Assembly: GCF_010183535.1 (NCBI RefSeq)
Contig: NC_071333.1
Coordinates: 13,266,587 to 13,330,586 of the forward strand
From: Caenorhabditis remanei
Taxonomy: Eukaryota; Nematoda; Chromadorea; Rhabditida; Rhabditidae
Direction: 5' to 3'
DNA length: 64,000 nucleotides
The first letter of the stretch is position 1, and each line of letters begins with the position of its first letter. The notes beneath the pieces were generated by a model. That model did no database searches. It was not told the origin of the DNA and saw nothing but the letters and a program-made list of their open reading frames with translations. The position numbers were made by a program, and so were the translations under genes. Positions 35,759 to 48,511 of the stretch are shown here, piece by piece.

Positions 35759-36921
35759 TTTTCAAATGAGAATATTGGAGATAAAATAAAACTAAAGAAA
35801 TGTGTATTGAAGTGAATGGGTAGAAAAGTGAGGCCGTCGAGGTCTCTTACTCACAACGCGGTGCACTTTACAACAGTTGGCCTCTGCTGACCAGACGCTT
35901 TTTCGAAGGAGGAATATACATTCTACGATGAAGGGGCTCTCTTCTTCTCTTTCATTACCAGGTGCCACTATTTGATGTATTTCTGCAAGAGGAGAGAGGC
36001 CAACCGTTTATGTGAAGAACAAACGGTCTCAGATGGAGAATAGGTTGTGAATTGAAAATGGTTCAATCGTAGAAGTAATAACTTTGGATTCAGGTCGTTT
36101 TAAATACACAAAGACACCAATTGGAAAATTTTATAAAAATTAAAACGTTTTCCTTTTAAGACATTTTAGTGCGGATTCAACGTTTATTTTCAAACTTGAA
36201 AATTTTATACTAACTCGAGTGTAGATTTCAAATGTGGACTGCACAGAGCAAACTTGACGATGGGAAATTTCGATCCTGCGCAGTTTAATGTTTGTAATCG
36301 TGGCGAAATGCAAGATCCTGATTTTCTGCATGAAAATAGAACTCAAAAAATTTGATATTAATTGTCGAAATCAACGGAAGAACAGAACAAAGCAAAAAAA
36401 CCCCCATGGTTGTGCGGAATCTGCGAAGAAAACTATACTGCAACTATTCACAAGTTTTTGAGATAATGAATATTCGTTGTAAGTTTGAGAGCAGCAGTAT
36501 CATTATTTTTTACAGTTTTTTTATTTGTTAACCTGTTTGAATAACCAACTCTTACTACTTCAAATAAATAAAATTATTTAAATCATCGCGGATACTCAAG
36601 CTTCACCAATTTTAGGAATTATCGCATTTTCATTATATATAATTAATGTTGGAATATTTATAAAAATAATGTTTCCATTAATACAGTGCTTTTTACTGTG
36701 TTGTACTTTAACTATTTTCGAACAAGTGAAATCTTGAGATTCCATTAATACATTTTTTTCCCAACAGTTATTTTTTCAGCAGCACTCGAGAAACATTTTT
36801 GTCCTCTTGTCACAGGCCAAGCACCTGACACTGTCATCAGCAAAACGCTTCAAAACTTGTTCTATTTTCAGCCCTTTTTTAAGTGGTTATTTTCATCTGG
36901 AAAGAAGAAAAAAAATAACAA

Positions 36922-39900
36922 CACGTGGGATAGGATGAACATTCCAAAGTACTGAGAAAAAGGTTGTTTGTGTCCTTCGATTATGCCCTTTGGCTGCTCG
37001 GGTTTTTCTCCAGTCTGGATGGTCAAAGTGCAACTGTCTGCGGAATCTTCACGTGTTTTCTGATCGTCGCTTGTTTTTATTTTCCGTCAAACAGATATGA
37101 CCAGAATTTATAATTAAGCCCGAAAAAACCCTCAGTAAGCGAACAAAGTTCAGGCGTTTCTTTGGTGCCTTAGAAATTGGAGCTCTGTGGGACACTTGAT
37201 TTTTTCAATTTCTCAAGTTGACGAGTTAATCTAGGCAGAGAAAAATAAGGAAAACGTCACCACGGTTCAAAAAATCGTTTTTTAAGTCCATCACCTTAGT
37301 TTGAATTTATTGTCCTGAATTTTCAAAAACATATTTTAAAGCATAGGAAAAAAGAATAGAGCAGTCAACTTCCTTGTCAATTGGGAACACTCCTTTTCTT
37401 ATGAAGCCATCAACCAAATCAACGAAAGATTTCACGATTTTTGAACTTCCCCTGGGATTTTATTTCATTTGCATCTTCTGCAAGGAGAACGACTTCTTTG
37501 TTATAAAATTCTCATTTAACATTCTGAAGAGTTCGAAGGTTGTGTTTTCATTTCAACGACACGTTATCTCGTAATCGTTTGCTCTTTGTTGGTCAGTCGG
37601 GGGAACCCCTCATTCGTCGTTATCGGATGATAACAATTTCTGCTGATAGTGATATATGGTAAGATACGTCGCGTCGTCTCACTCACAGGGAAGCCCTTCT
37701 TTTCATTGATATTTCCTGTCTCATCAATGACATCTGACAAAAAAGAAAACATCGGGTGGCAGCATCAGCAGCAGGGACAAAGTGGAATCATGTGAATCGT
37801 ACGATGCCTGTCATTGTCCTTTGTCACGTTTTAAAGTGGGTCTCAGGGTGTGTTTGGGGACTGGTCTAAACAAGGAAAGTCATCAGTACATAGTACAAAA
37901 TGGCACTGTCCTTGTCTTTCATGTTTGATTCTATCCTACCACACCTGTTGAAAGAGAAATCGGTCTCATCAGAAAATGGAAGTGGGAACGACAAGATGAT
38001 GATGAGATCTTGCGTCACAATTATATTTGAAATGAAAAAAATGCTAGTGAGAAAGATACTGATTGAATTTTTCCTATTCTAGGATTCAGTCAAGACTAGA
38101 CATCTTTTGAAACATTCATGAGAGAAAATCACTTTCATCTAGTGGTTCAAACATCGGGTTGGAAGAAACACGGAAAAACAGAAAGATTTCTATTTGGAAG
38201 TGTTCCCAGAGGTAGAACCAACTTGAAACGGAATGGCAAAATTTAGTATTTTGAGTCTCTGCGATAGTTTGTCTTTTAATATTTATACCAGCTTGAGTAG
38301 AGAGAGATATTTATACCAGCTTGAGTAGAGTAGATTCCTTTATGTCTCCCTCTGATTCCCTACTTCACAGAAAAAACTTCCCGACCCCTCAATTCAGAAT
38401 CAAGGATGTCTTGTGTTCCCCATTGTAGTTGTATAGTCAATGTCAAGCGACGCAAGCAGCTGGAAAACGAGTCCATAATGTTTCCACAGCACGCGTCGAA
38501 AGGGTCCCTGCAATCTTTTCATCCTTCACTCTGACGGGTGTTCCCCCGTCACCACCTCGGACGCTCGACCCCGACTACGACGAAGAAAGAAGAGACCTCC
38601 GGCGCCTTGTTTTTTGTTGTTGTCATTCTCAAGTAGTAGCAATGCTTCCATGCTTGAACGAATCAGCTGCTGTCCAAGTCACAAACAAATAAACAAGACG
38701 AGCGAAAAAACATATCCGTCTGTGGGTACTACTCCACCCACAACTGTACATTTTCCTGAAGATGCGATCCCCCCTCATTGACGGATAAAAGTTGGGGAAA
38801 GAGAGAGAGAGTGAAATAGACAAGTAGGGATAGTTAAGATGTCTAGACCGGCATTCCCATCTTTCTTCATTCACTTGGCTTCCACGTGACCATTCGCACG
38901 TTAGAGGAGAAATGAGAGAAGATGTGGCGACGGATAGTAGAAATCTCGTTTGCATCGTGTCCTCCTCCGCGCGTGCTGTCTTTTCCCAAAACCGTACCAA
39001 TGTTGTTCGCCGGTGCGTGTATCTTTATCAAATCTCTGCAGGAAGGGAAAAGAAAAGAGAAAATAGATGAATAATTTTGATTGTCTCCGTGTTGCGTTGT
39101 ATACTATCATGGCCGCATGGGAAGCACGTGCAGTTGGGACAAAGTCCATGCGGGAAGTGAGATAATGGACGAAAACGTGAGAAAATGAGAAACGACATCG
39201 ACGTCACAACACATACTCGACGCTGCGGGCGCCCACCCCCATCAAGTGATTTTTCTATCTGATTCTCTTAGTATCGGTACATTGTGTACCAATATAATGT
39301 TATCGATGGTTCCTCCAAACTGTCTGTGTCTGCAAACATTGGTGTTGGGGGCTGAAAAAATAAACACTTCGTATCAAAACCAGTTGTAGTCTTTTAGTCT
39401 CCAATAAGCGCAAATCGTTCTTATCATGAGGTCAATGTTTTTGAAAAATGCTGAAAAATAAAATGTTGTCACGTGGTTGTAAAACCAAAAAAATAAGGAA
39501 GACAACTATTTTTGTAAACTTACGTTCGTAAAAGAAACTGATGTAACTGAATGATCCAAAAACATAAAATCACTTATTTACGATTTCCAACTGCACCAAA
39601 AAAGTTAGAAAATTCTATTTACAGATAGGAACTATACTTCGAACCCTGCCACGCTGTTTATAGTGTTTATGTCCCTTGACTGCAGACTGTTTGCATATTT
39701 GAATTTTTTAGCAATCCATTGTGAAAATAAAATTAAAGATAGTGTGTGTACAAAGATTAATAGTCTAAAAATGTTTTTATTTTTCTTACCAAATTTCCAC
39801 CTGCAAAACATTGTTGCGCATTCCCTATTCTAATGAAACAAGAAAATACAGATGGAGAGGCTAAATCGAAGTTAGTGACGAACGTCATTGCAAATTCCGA

Positions 39901-42900
39901 GTACTCTCTTCATCACACACTACATTCTGCAGCAAATCACGTACTGCCCGCGCTGGTTCAAACTTCACTTTTCTTCCTCCATTTTTCGATTCAGGAAACA
40001 ATTTATCATACCCATCTTAAGTTTTTTATACAATTATTGTCACGAGTTGCAAAAAACCTTATCTTATTTCTTTCCAAGAAGAAATATATACGTGTACTCA
40101 CTTCCTCTCTAACGGTATTTCCCAGAAGGCAATTATCACAAACCAGCGCGATCACACGCAAAGAACACTCGATCAAACTCGTGGCTTCCATCTACGAAAT
40201 ATCAATTCTCCGCACGTTTTTTGATCGTCACACCAGTTGACGGGTTCGATCGGTAACGCACCGGTAATAGTGAAACTGTTTCCAACATATGTACTGACAC
40301 GATACAATCACATGAATACAAAAGGTGATTGGTACGAGAATCAAATTTGGTTATACATGTGTGTACGCGCAAACATGAATAGAATCAAGTCACGAGAATC
40401 ACATCGATGACGACGTCGGAAGCGGTGATGGTGGTGGTGATGGTGGAAAAAGTAAAGTCTTCTTGTTTGTCATGTCAACTGTATTCTATCTGTGTATTCA
40501 ACAGAATTTCACGTGACAACATTGAAATTCCTGGTACAACATTATTTTTGGTCTCATAAAAAATTCAGCGATCAAGTTACCGGGTCAACAGCAACATATT
40601 GTTTCAGCAAGTCTACATTACTCTGAAACCGAGTTCTAAAACAGAAATATATTTTAATGGTTGTTCTATCATCATCATTTTCCATTCGTCATCGGGAAAC
40701 TCCACGCAGAACTGATCGGAGAACCGCCACGCTGCTTATCAAACCTTCGCACGTGTAGTTTGCAACAGTAACTATTTGCCCTGTGAAACGAGAGATAGTT
40801 TCTTTTTTTCAATTGCAAAGAAAAAACTTGATGAGAGAATCCATTTCAAACTTTGTCCCAAATTCTATTTCTGGCTCAGATGCTTCCTTATTCGAGGTCC
40901 ACACAACTTTCGAAAGCATTCTCATTCTTTCGCACACGCCTCGATCCAATTAGTGTGTAGGAGGAAAGGAAAATGCGTGCCTTTTTGTCCAGGCTTCTTC
41001 CGTCGGACGATCACAAAACATATTGCAAAACTAAGACTAGGAACTTGACAATTAACTCCATTCCAAACATTCAGCGTGCCCACATTGACTCGGTTATGAA
41101 AAAATTGCTGAAAAAAAAATTGTTGCGCGGTGCAAAGTCCAGCCGGCGCAGACGACGTAATAATTGAATTTTCAGAGCTGTTGAACACAAGAATCAAGCG
41201 ATCAAGAAACCACTCGAGTGACCCCCTCTACTGAGGTACTTAATACAACTACTACTACTACAATGACGTGTTATTGGGCCAACACAAACCCTCCTTCCCC
41301 AACTATTAATCCTTTGATGTGTGCCCCTGTTCATCCGTTGTACGTCCGTTTGTCTCTGTCGCGGCGACCACTATGCGTGCATAATAAGTAGGGGGAACTA
41401 AACAGCGGCTCTTTTTACTCCATGGGTGGTCACTCTAACTGGGGAAACTGCAATGGAACGAGAGACATACACTCTATGAAGATTTATTCGTTTTCGTTTT
41501 CTGTTGGTTCAAATATCAAGATGGTTTACTAAGATACTCCCCCCACTGTGACACCACCAATTCATTATTCGTCTTTTTGCTGTTTTCACCAAGTATGTAG
41601 CAAAATGAAGTATATCTGCTGCTACGATGATGGCATTCAACCACAACAAATCGACGGCGGGAACACCCGGAGCACACAAACAGCAGGGGGAACGGAGTGT
41701 GTGTATATGTTTGTGCCAGTCAGCTTCTCCCCGTTCCTTCCAGTGAAGACCACACAACAGCAGGCATCCGAGTCAACACCGTCAAAAATAACTTGACTGA
41801 TTGACTACTTGACCACCCGTATATATATATCCCTCTCTCTTTCAGCATGTGCCGGTCTCATCCATAATAAAACAAGACATACGTCGAGGGACTTTTCTAG
41901 AGATATCTCTCCCAGAACTCGGGGAAATACTCCTCAATGTATGTTGCGCGGTTTTTTGCTCGAGGCCCCGTTGGACTTCACAATTTTTGCGCACTCTTAT
42001 AGACACACCCAACCAAGACACACACGCTAGTCCAGCGGTCAAAAGATCGAATTCTCAGGACACGACGACGGGTTTTGGGAGCCCCTTTTCGATTAGAGAG
42101 GAAGTTAGAAGTATATGAGTGTGCAAGTTGCGTGCTGCTTCTATACTCGCGAACTTTCGCACGTACTCGGTTGAAGTGACGAGGGCTTCCCCCAAGAATT
42201 TGAGCTTGATATTGAACCTAGACGCGAAGAAATAATATATAAAAAATTCTCCAGGGAGGAGGACAAAGTTTTCTGTGGAAGAGAGTGTTCCGGAAAATTT
42301 GAACAACACATGGCATCCAAAATAACACCAACATAAGGTTTTCCTCAATTTCTCTCCCGACCTATTGCCTCTCGTGATCAATGTATTTTCTCTCGTACTC
42401 ATCGATCAGAAAATCGCAACAAGTAGCGTGTGTATGACAGGGTGTGTACGTTGACTGGCAGGATAACGGGCTCCCGCACGTGACGCTTTAAAAATCACAC
42501 TGGGTACATAGTTTTTGTTTGGGACGGGACCCCTGTCTTGTTCACGTGAATCGGTTCAGCAACCAACGCGTTTTTTTTTGCAATTGGATACGATGAGACT
42601 GGAGGAAGTCCGGATATCGGGAAAGATCATAGTATTTCGTAAGCATTTGCAGTTTGCAAAGTGTATGAGTCAATTTTGAAGAATTTTTACGCCTTCGCAG
42701 AGAAGTGAATGTTTCGAAAGCAGTTAGTCATGCTCATGCTTCAATAGTTACAACGTGAATCCCAAATTGATCTAATTTAAGACCTGATCTCCTTCAGATG
42801 GATGTTTCTCATCTTCCTGTACCTCGTCAAATGAGTTTGTTGACAACTTAAGAATTATTCAGAGAACCAAACAGTCATCGTCACAGCTACCATCACCAGT

Positions 42901-43509
42901 CATTCACCACAGAAGCAACGACAATGACTTTGGCTAAAATGGGAACACGTGATAGATCGTAAACGACAAAAATTGTAGGGCTGCAACCATCAAATCAAAG
43001 TCACAAGACGAAATGACATGTTCGGAAATACCTATCCAGCCCTCCCATCTCTACACGTGTGGAAATTCACGTGGGTATTCCCCCATCTTTGCGACAGTCA
43101 GATACTGACGTGCTGATCACTTGAGACGGTAGCGGGCGCGGACACTGCGCGACCTCGTTCGGTATGAATTTCATCTTCCGAATTATCTCCCGAATCATAT
43201 TTGGTGCTCTTTGTACCCACGCGTTTTGCAAAACAATTGAGACTGCACACGCTGAACCGACGCGATCTTACGATTCCGCGATCGAGAGGAAATCTCCATA
43301 TTAGGCCACCCAATGTGTGTATATCTTTTTCCGCGTCGTATCCGCGAGGGAGGGGGCCTCCCAAGGTGACTGTGAAAAGCATAGAGGGCGAAAACGAGGT
43401 CTTGCGATGTTTGCGTGCGCAGGACAAGCAATGTGGTTTCCCCCCGACGCAATCGGAGACCGATCCTGCCGCAACGGGAGGAAACGGGGGTTCATGCGTG
43501 GCGCACGTG
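36922..43509. promoter_or_regulatory. cluster of CACGTG E-boxes upstream of mdl-1
   Basis: Perfect CACGTG hexamers begin near 36922, 37050, 38883, 39125, 39470, 40510, 40750, 42477, 42543, 42946, 43054, 43068 and 43504. Six of these fall within 1.03 kb just upstream of the gene. Two more lie within and after the gene (near 44286 in intron 2 and near 45328). MAD/MAX-type bHLH-Zip dimers bind CACGTG, so autoregulation or Myc/Mondo-family input is an inference. Confidence 0.6.
38279..38333. repeat. two-copy 28-bp tandem repeat
   Basis: The unit ATATTTATACCAGCTTGAGT, followed by AGAG-rich sequence, occurs twice in direct succession (38279-38306 and 38307-38333). It is a simple local duplication in non-coding DNA. 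Confidence 0.85.
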
Positions 43510-43784
43510 CATTCACACCGACCTCTGCCTGTCTGCTGCCTCTCCGGTGCTTTCCTGGTTCGTTCTCTGATGTCGTGTGTATGTGTCCCGCCCTAGGCCG
43601 CCCGCCCTGCATATCGTCTCTCCCAGGGCCCTCCCCTACGTCGGGTTGGTTGACGCTCCCCACCCCTCGTCCCTCCTCCTACTTCTCCCGCGCCTCAGTC
43701 TGGACGCAAAACGGCCCGCCAGAAAGCATCCCATTTTTTGTCGCTCCCCTGTACCACGCCCCACTTGTTATTCCCTTGTTAGTA

Positions 43785-44957
43785 ATGGAACAACAACTCA
43801 ACCTCGGACATCTCCTCACTGCCGCCCGTCTTTTAGACATTGGCGCCCTCGACATCTCATCCCTGGATCTGGGAGCACTGACTTCCACCTCATCCTCACC
43901 AGGATCCTCATCCCCGACTATGTTTGATCTTTCAAATGGTAAAGATCCTAGATCTTCAAGACTCGAAACTTATTTATTCCTTCTTTCAGAATCCGAACTC
44001 CGATCTCTTTTCTCTGGAAAGCTGAAAGTTGACAAGAAGCACTCATCATGTGCATCCAACGCCTCCACATCCTCCCATCCTTACTGTTCATCACCTCCAA
44101 CCAGAAAGTCTTCAAAACACAGTCGAGCAGCTCACAACGAACTTGAGAAGACCCGACGAGCCAACCTCCGAGGATGTCTGGAAGCACTGAAGACACTTGT
44201 TCCAGGAGTCACCGATGCCACCAGAAACACCACCCTCGCACTTTTAACCCGAGCCAGGGATCACATCATTGTAAGTTTCTACGTCCACGTGCGTCTAGCG
44301 TGTTATCATTGTCGTGTGACAATACCATCCTCTCTCTTATTTCTTTCACTATTTACCACCTGGTCTTGTGACCCTAGTCAGTACTTGTTTCATTTCTTGA
44401 AGATGATGCAAAGTGTCTTTCTTTTCCCGTTTTCTAATTAGTACTTCTTCTTCCACAACTTTTTGAAAAGAAAGAAAGAGAATGAGATGGTTGATGGTTA
44501 CTTCTAGAATTGCTTATACAGTTACATCATATTTTTTGTTTTGCAGGAAGTGCAAGAAAGCAATGCAGTTGAACTTAACAAGCTCCGCAACTTGAGAGAC
44601 GAACACGAGGCGCTGGTCGCCGAACTTTCTCAACTGCAAGCTGATGATGAAGTGGCTCAAGCAACAAGTCAAGCCTGCCAAACCCTTCCACCAAGCCGGC
44701 CTGAATCCCGAGCCTCATCATTCACTTCCACCTCATCCCGCGATTCTCCATGCTATCTGGAATACTCACCATCAAGCAAACCGATGGACTCCCATAAGCC
44801 AACCATCATCGATCTCTACGCGGAAGGACTTATTCCAAGAGGTCCGATCACATTCCCACGACCTGTTGTCTACCCTCATAACGTATTCGATCTCTTCAAT
44901 CTTCCGCCAACTCCATTCGACGTGTCACAGTACTTGCCTATCAACCTCCAAGTTTAA
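43785..44957 (+). CDS. mdl-1: MAD-like bHLH leucine-zipper transcription factor
   Basis: Exons: 43785-43938, 43990-44270 and 44547-44957 (281 residues). It is a repressor-type partner of MAX-like proteins. The N-terminus [13 protein letters not shown] is a SIN3-interaction helix as in MAD proteins. The basic region and helix-loop-helix run from about residue 95 ([43 protein letters not shown]). A zipper-like helix continues in exon 3 ([19 protein letters not shown]). The C-terminal third is Ser/Pro-rich. In C. elegans MDL-1 dimerises with MXL-1 and acts in longevity and stress pathways. The frame is open upstream to 43317 in GC-rich DNA. I chose 43785 because the SIN3 helix normally lies at the N-terminus. 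The polyadenylation signal AATAAA is at 45173. Intron 2 (276 nt) holds a CACGTG. Confidence 0.95.
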
Positions 44958-47900
44958 TGATCTTCTAATTTACTCACTTTTGTTTTTATTGAAGAATATT
45001 TCTTCTGCCTAAACCGATTCAATAAGTTACCCCCCAGTTTTGCGTGTCATTGTTTTCATTTTGCCTGAAAAAAACGTCTCCTTCCGCCGCTCCCCATTCT
45101 CAATTCTCGATGTCTCACAATCCAGTTGTCTTGCACTTATTAGCCATATTAATTATTACCTAATATTTAAGTAATAAACATTTTTGCATTGCAATCATAT
45201 GTCTATCTTCATCTTCAGTCTAGATCATATTTATAAAGATAGCAATACACCTTCCGTCTCCCGTCAGATGATCGTATCAATTGAGAAAAGAGAAAAGGGT
45301 GAACCCAACCGCAACACACATGTCGATCACGTGTTTCCGATCAGTGAAAAGAAATCGGCGCGTGGATCGTGTTGTAAATAGCCTCGCTCTCCTTACACAC
45401 TATTTTTGATCGTCGTCGTCGTCTATCGTACTCATTCTTCTTATGACCATCTTCTCTCGTACAAAATCAAATCCTTTTCTTTGTGTTTCCGCCGTCATTT
45501 CTATTGAAGCACGCATTCATTCATAGTCATTCAAACATCTGCCGCTTCTATCTTCTGCATCGATTATCCCATTTTGCGTACAGTCATGGATGAATCATTT
45601 CGAAAAAAGGGGGACACAAACCATGCTATAGCGTAGCACAGATGCTTTTTGAAACTTTTCAAAAGAGGCGTGCTCTTAGAGCAAGAAGAAGAAGTAAAAG
45701 GTCAGTGTTGCACTCAATTGATCAGCCCACAAAGAATGGCGTTGCGCACGCTTGACTCGTCGTTTATTCTTGGAAAAGAACTGAGAAGATGTGGAAAAAG
45801 TCCAGGGATCACGGAGCTAGTTGCAGTATGTTTCATTAGCTCTGCCCCCACATCATGCAATTTCTGATCTTCATCAAACCGACTGCAGAAACAGATAGGA
45901 AAATTCCCAGAGGACACTCGGGGAACCCCTTCTTGGTCGTTATCAACATCGATCACTCCAACAGATTTGCTATCACTGTCCAGTCCTCCGCGTGTCATTG
46001 TCCGCACCACTTAGGGAAGTTCTGTCTTTCGTCGCCGCTTCAAATAGTTGGTCGGTGATGATAAAGTTTGTACTTGATTGATAAAGGTCTATTAAAATGG
46101 TTTTCTCGTGTACAATAAAACTCAACGTTCTTTTTTCGTTGTACAGGTAAAACGACCGCAGTTCGAAAGATCAAACAACGTCCAAAAGCAGAGACCAGCG
46201 TTGGCGTCGTCGACTTGGGTGTCAGTGTCGATGTCACAATCCCCGGATGCGTCTCATTTTTCTTTTCTCTCTGTCCAATTTCAAATTTCGTTCTATCCAT
46301 CAAGACGGCCCACGGCCACGAACCACTCTCGTTCAACGTTTCCAAACTATGTCGCCCCGGTTCTAGTCACTTTTTGCACCTCCACAGATAGCACACTGTG
46401 TCACTTCTCCGGAAGATCTATTTCGATTGCATCATTATTTCAAACTCCCCTTTCGAGCTGCACAAGGAGCGCGCACACAAAGAATGAATGCAGAAAACGC
46501 GCGGCGCGGTCACTTTTTTCTCAACGATCGAAAATCTAAACAAGGCTCTTTTCTTTTTCTCTCCCATTTGTCAGTTCCCAGAAGAAAAGAGTGTCATAGA
46601 GGATGAGGAACAGAAAACACAAACCTAAGCTTAGCATCTCTCTACAAAGGTCAAGTAGATGGGAGCAAAGAGATATAGGCAGCTGCATTAAAAATGACTT
46701 GGAAGATGTGCAAAGAATGCGGAATCCATTTGTCCCCATCCTCGTAGTACCCCGAAACCCATGTCCCTGTTCTCTTGATCTCCCTGGAGAACGAAACGAG
46801 GAAGAAAAAAGAATAGATATCAACTGGACCGATGGGTTGGAGAAAAAGAAGAACATCGCAGAGATCAAACGTTTCGCACCCGAACGACAAGGGATATCCT
46901 CCGTGATTATTTCTTCAACTTCTTCCGTTTTTTTCTTCTTTTTCTATCCGTCGTACTGCACTGCACAACACTGCACACGAGAAAGACATCTGTTGTTAAG
47001 ATCTCAGAGCAAAACTCGGCTGGTCATCGGCCTTCGTATCGGTGATCAGTGTAATCTCGTTTCCGTTGGCGGGGTCTGACTGACGGCATGGCAGACGTGA
47101 GTTTCTGAAAAGACGCTGCATCTTTAAAGTAAAGACACGACGTAACCTCATTTGACTTTCAAGAGTTTCGAGCAGAACATGACATAATTCATATTTGTGC
47201 TTCCAATTCCAGTTTTGAGAGAAAAAGAAATTGAAGAAGAGAGAAACATGATTTTGGGATCAAAAATCTGCTTCATCGAATCAAAAGTTCAAGTACAGAA
47301 AATTAAAATATTGTGGGTGTGTGTTGATCATGAATAATTATTTTTTGCAACAGAACAATTTGCACTTAGAAACAAACCACTGCAAAGTTGATTCGAACTA
47401 AATGGATGAACACAAAAATTAGAAAGGGACTTGAAGTTTTTTCTGAAGTACACTTAACATTCTTCTCGATAATACGCATGGAGGATTTCTCAGCTTTCCA
47501 ATCTGGGATTCTTTTCAGTTTCGAAATTTGGTATCTAAAACCAATTTATTTCATCACTTTAGGAAGAGTACTACTACAACAAGGAAAATGTCGCTTCTAT
47601 GCGTAACCAGTTTCAATTTGATTTCATTCCTCCATCTTCTTTGTTAGGAGTGTGTCCACATTTGCACGTTCTTCGCCTCGTTTTGTATACTTCGAGCTGC
47701 CCGAGACATTGGTTTGAAGAAAAAAACAAAAACTACTCGGCTCTTTTTGTCTTCCGTTTCTTGTGCTTCTTCACATGTGCGCCTATCTGTGATTGTGTGT
47801 GTTCTTTTCGCCAGCCGACACTCTTGCAGAAGCGATTGTGGTTTTTTGTTGAAGAGGGGTGAATCCCGAAACTGCGAAATAGCGGAGGCGTCAAGACTAA

Positions 47901-48511
47901 GACGTTGATGAAACCAAATACCAGTTGAGAAGGAGACACGACATTGCATCCATCTGCTAGTAATGCACTAAAACACATTGCATTCCTTCCACCAAAAATT
48001 CGATTTTGAAATCTGACCTCACAACCGACACGTTCAATCCGATCAGGGTTGATTTATGGGCTAGACTTGTTTGATGGGCGCACGCTCCGTTGGCACGAGC
48101 CTGGTCAAACACAGACTGACCTTTCGTTTAGACGAGAAAAAATAGACCCATTTATTTGGAAATAAATCAATTCTAAATACTACAGAACATGCATTTGCTC
48201 AGAAGAGCACGAAAAGCTACTGGGAAGAATGAAGGAGGCAGGGATTGAGCAGGAAGACTAAATTGTTCAACTGTTGAACACATTATAATTTAGATATTAA
48301 CAAGTCAAGGCGGATTTTACCAGGAAGATTTAACATTTGTTTTTTTTTTGGTGGTGAAATTTTGACAGGGGGTAGCGGGACACCATTATGACAATTGACA
48401 AGAATTAAAGAGAAGGAATGAGAATACAAATATAATTAAGACCAGTATTCAATAAAGGGTGGAATTATCTCAGAGAAGTTGATATACGATATTTTGGAGT
48501 GGTTGATGCAG
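44958..48511. other. convergent intergenic region between mdl-1 and abts-4
   Basis: This is 3.5 kb. The first 220 bp are the mdl-1 3' UTR. Overlapping open frames at 46108-47080 on both strands have no recognisable domain, and I could not join them into a gene. A small gene missed by eye is possible here. No RNA gene was recognised. Confidence 0.45.

Larger units (their letters stand above)
35759..43784. other. large gene-poor region upstream of mdl-1
   Basis: This is about 8 kb with no gene I can support. Open frames such as 38429-38692, 39833-40240 and 41509-41796 lack domains and splice partners. Visible content: many CACGTG palindromes, a short tandem duplication at 38279, GC-rich segments near 38500-38600 and 43100-43780, and acceptor-like TTTCAG sites (for example near 41845) that could belong to non-coding first exons of mdl-1. 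The left end should hold the promoter of the GH63-like gene. Confidence 0.5.

Noticed and set aside
36672..36752. Repeated TTCCATTAATACA with a small CAGT palindrome as a second transposon
   Set aside because: Too short and imperfect; no extended inverted repeats or clear TA-bounded ends.
39640..39665. GGTTCGAA-like stretch (minus) as a tRNA B box
   Set aside because: The two following C residues of the B box are absent and no matching A box or acceptor stem was found.
43201..43663. Several open frames in the GC-rich block before mdl-1
   Set aside because: They overlap in multiple frames and strands, as expected from low stop-codon density in GC-rich DNA.
46108..47079. Overlapping open frames on both strands as a gene between mdl-1 and abts-4
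   Set aside because: No recognisable domains, no consistent GT-AG joins with phase, and frames open on both strands at once.
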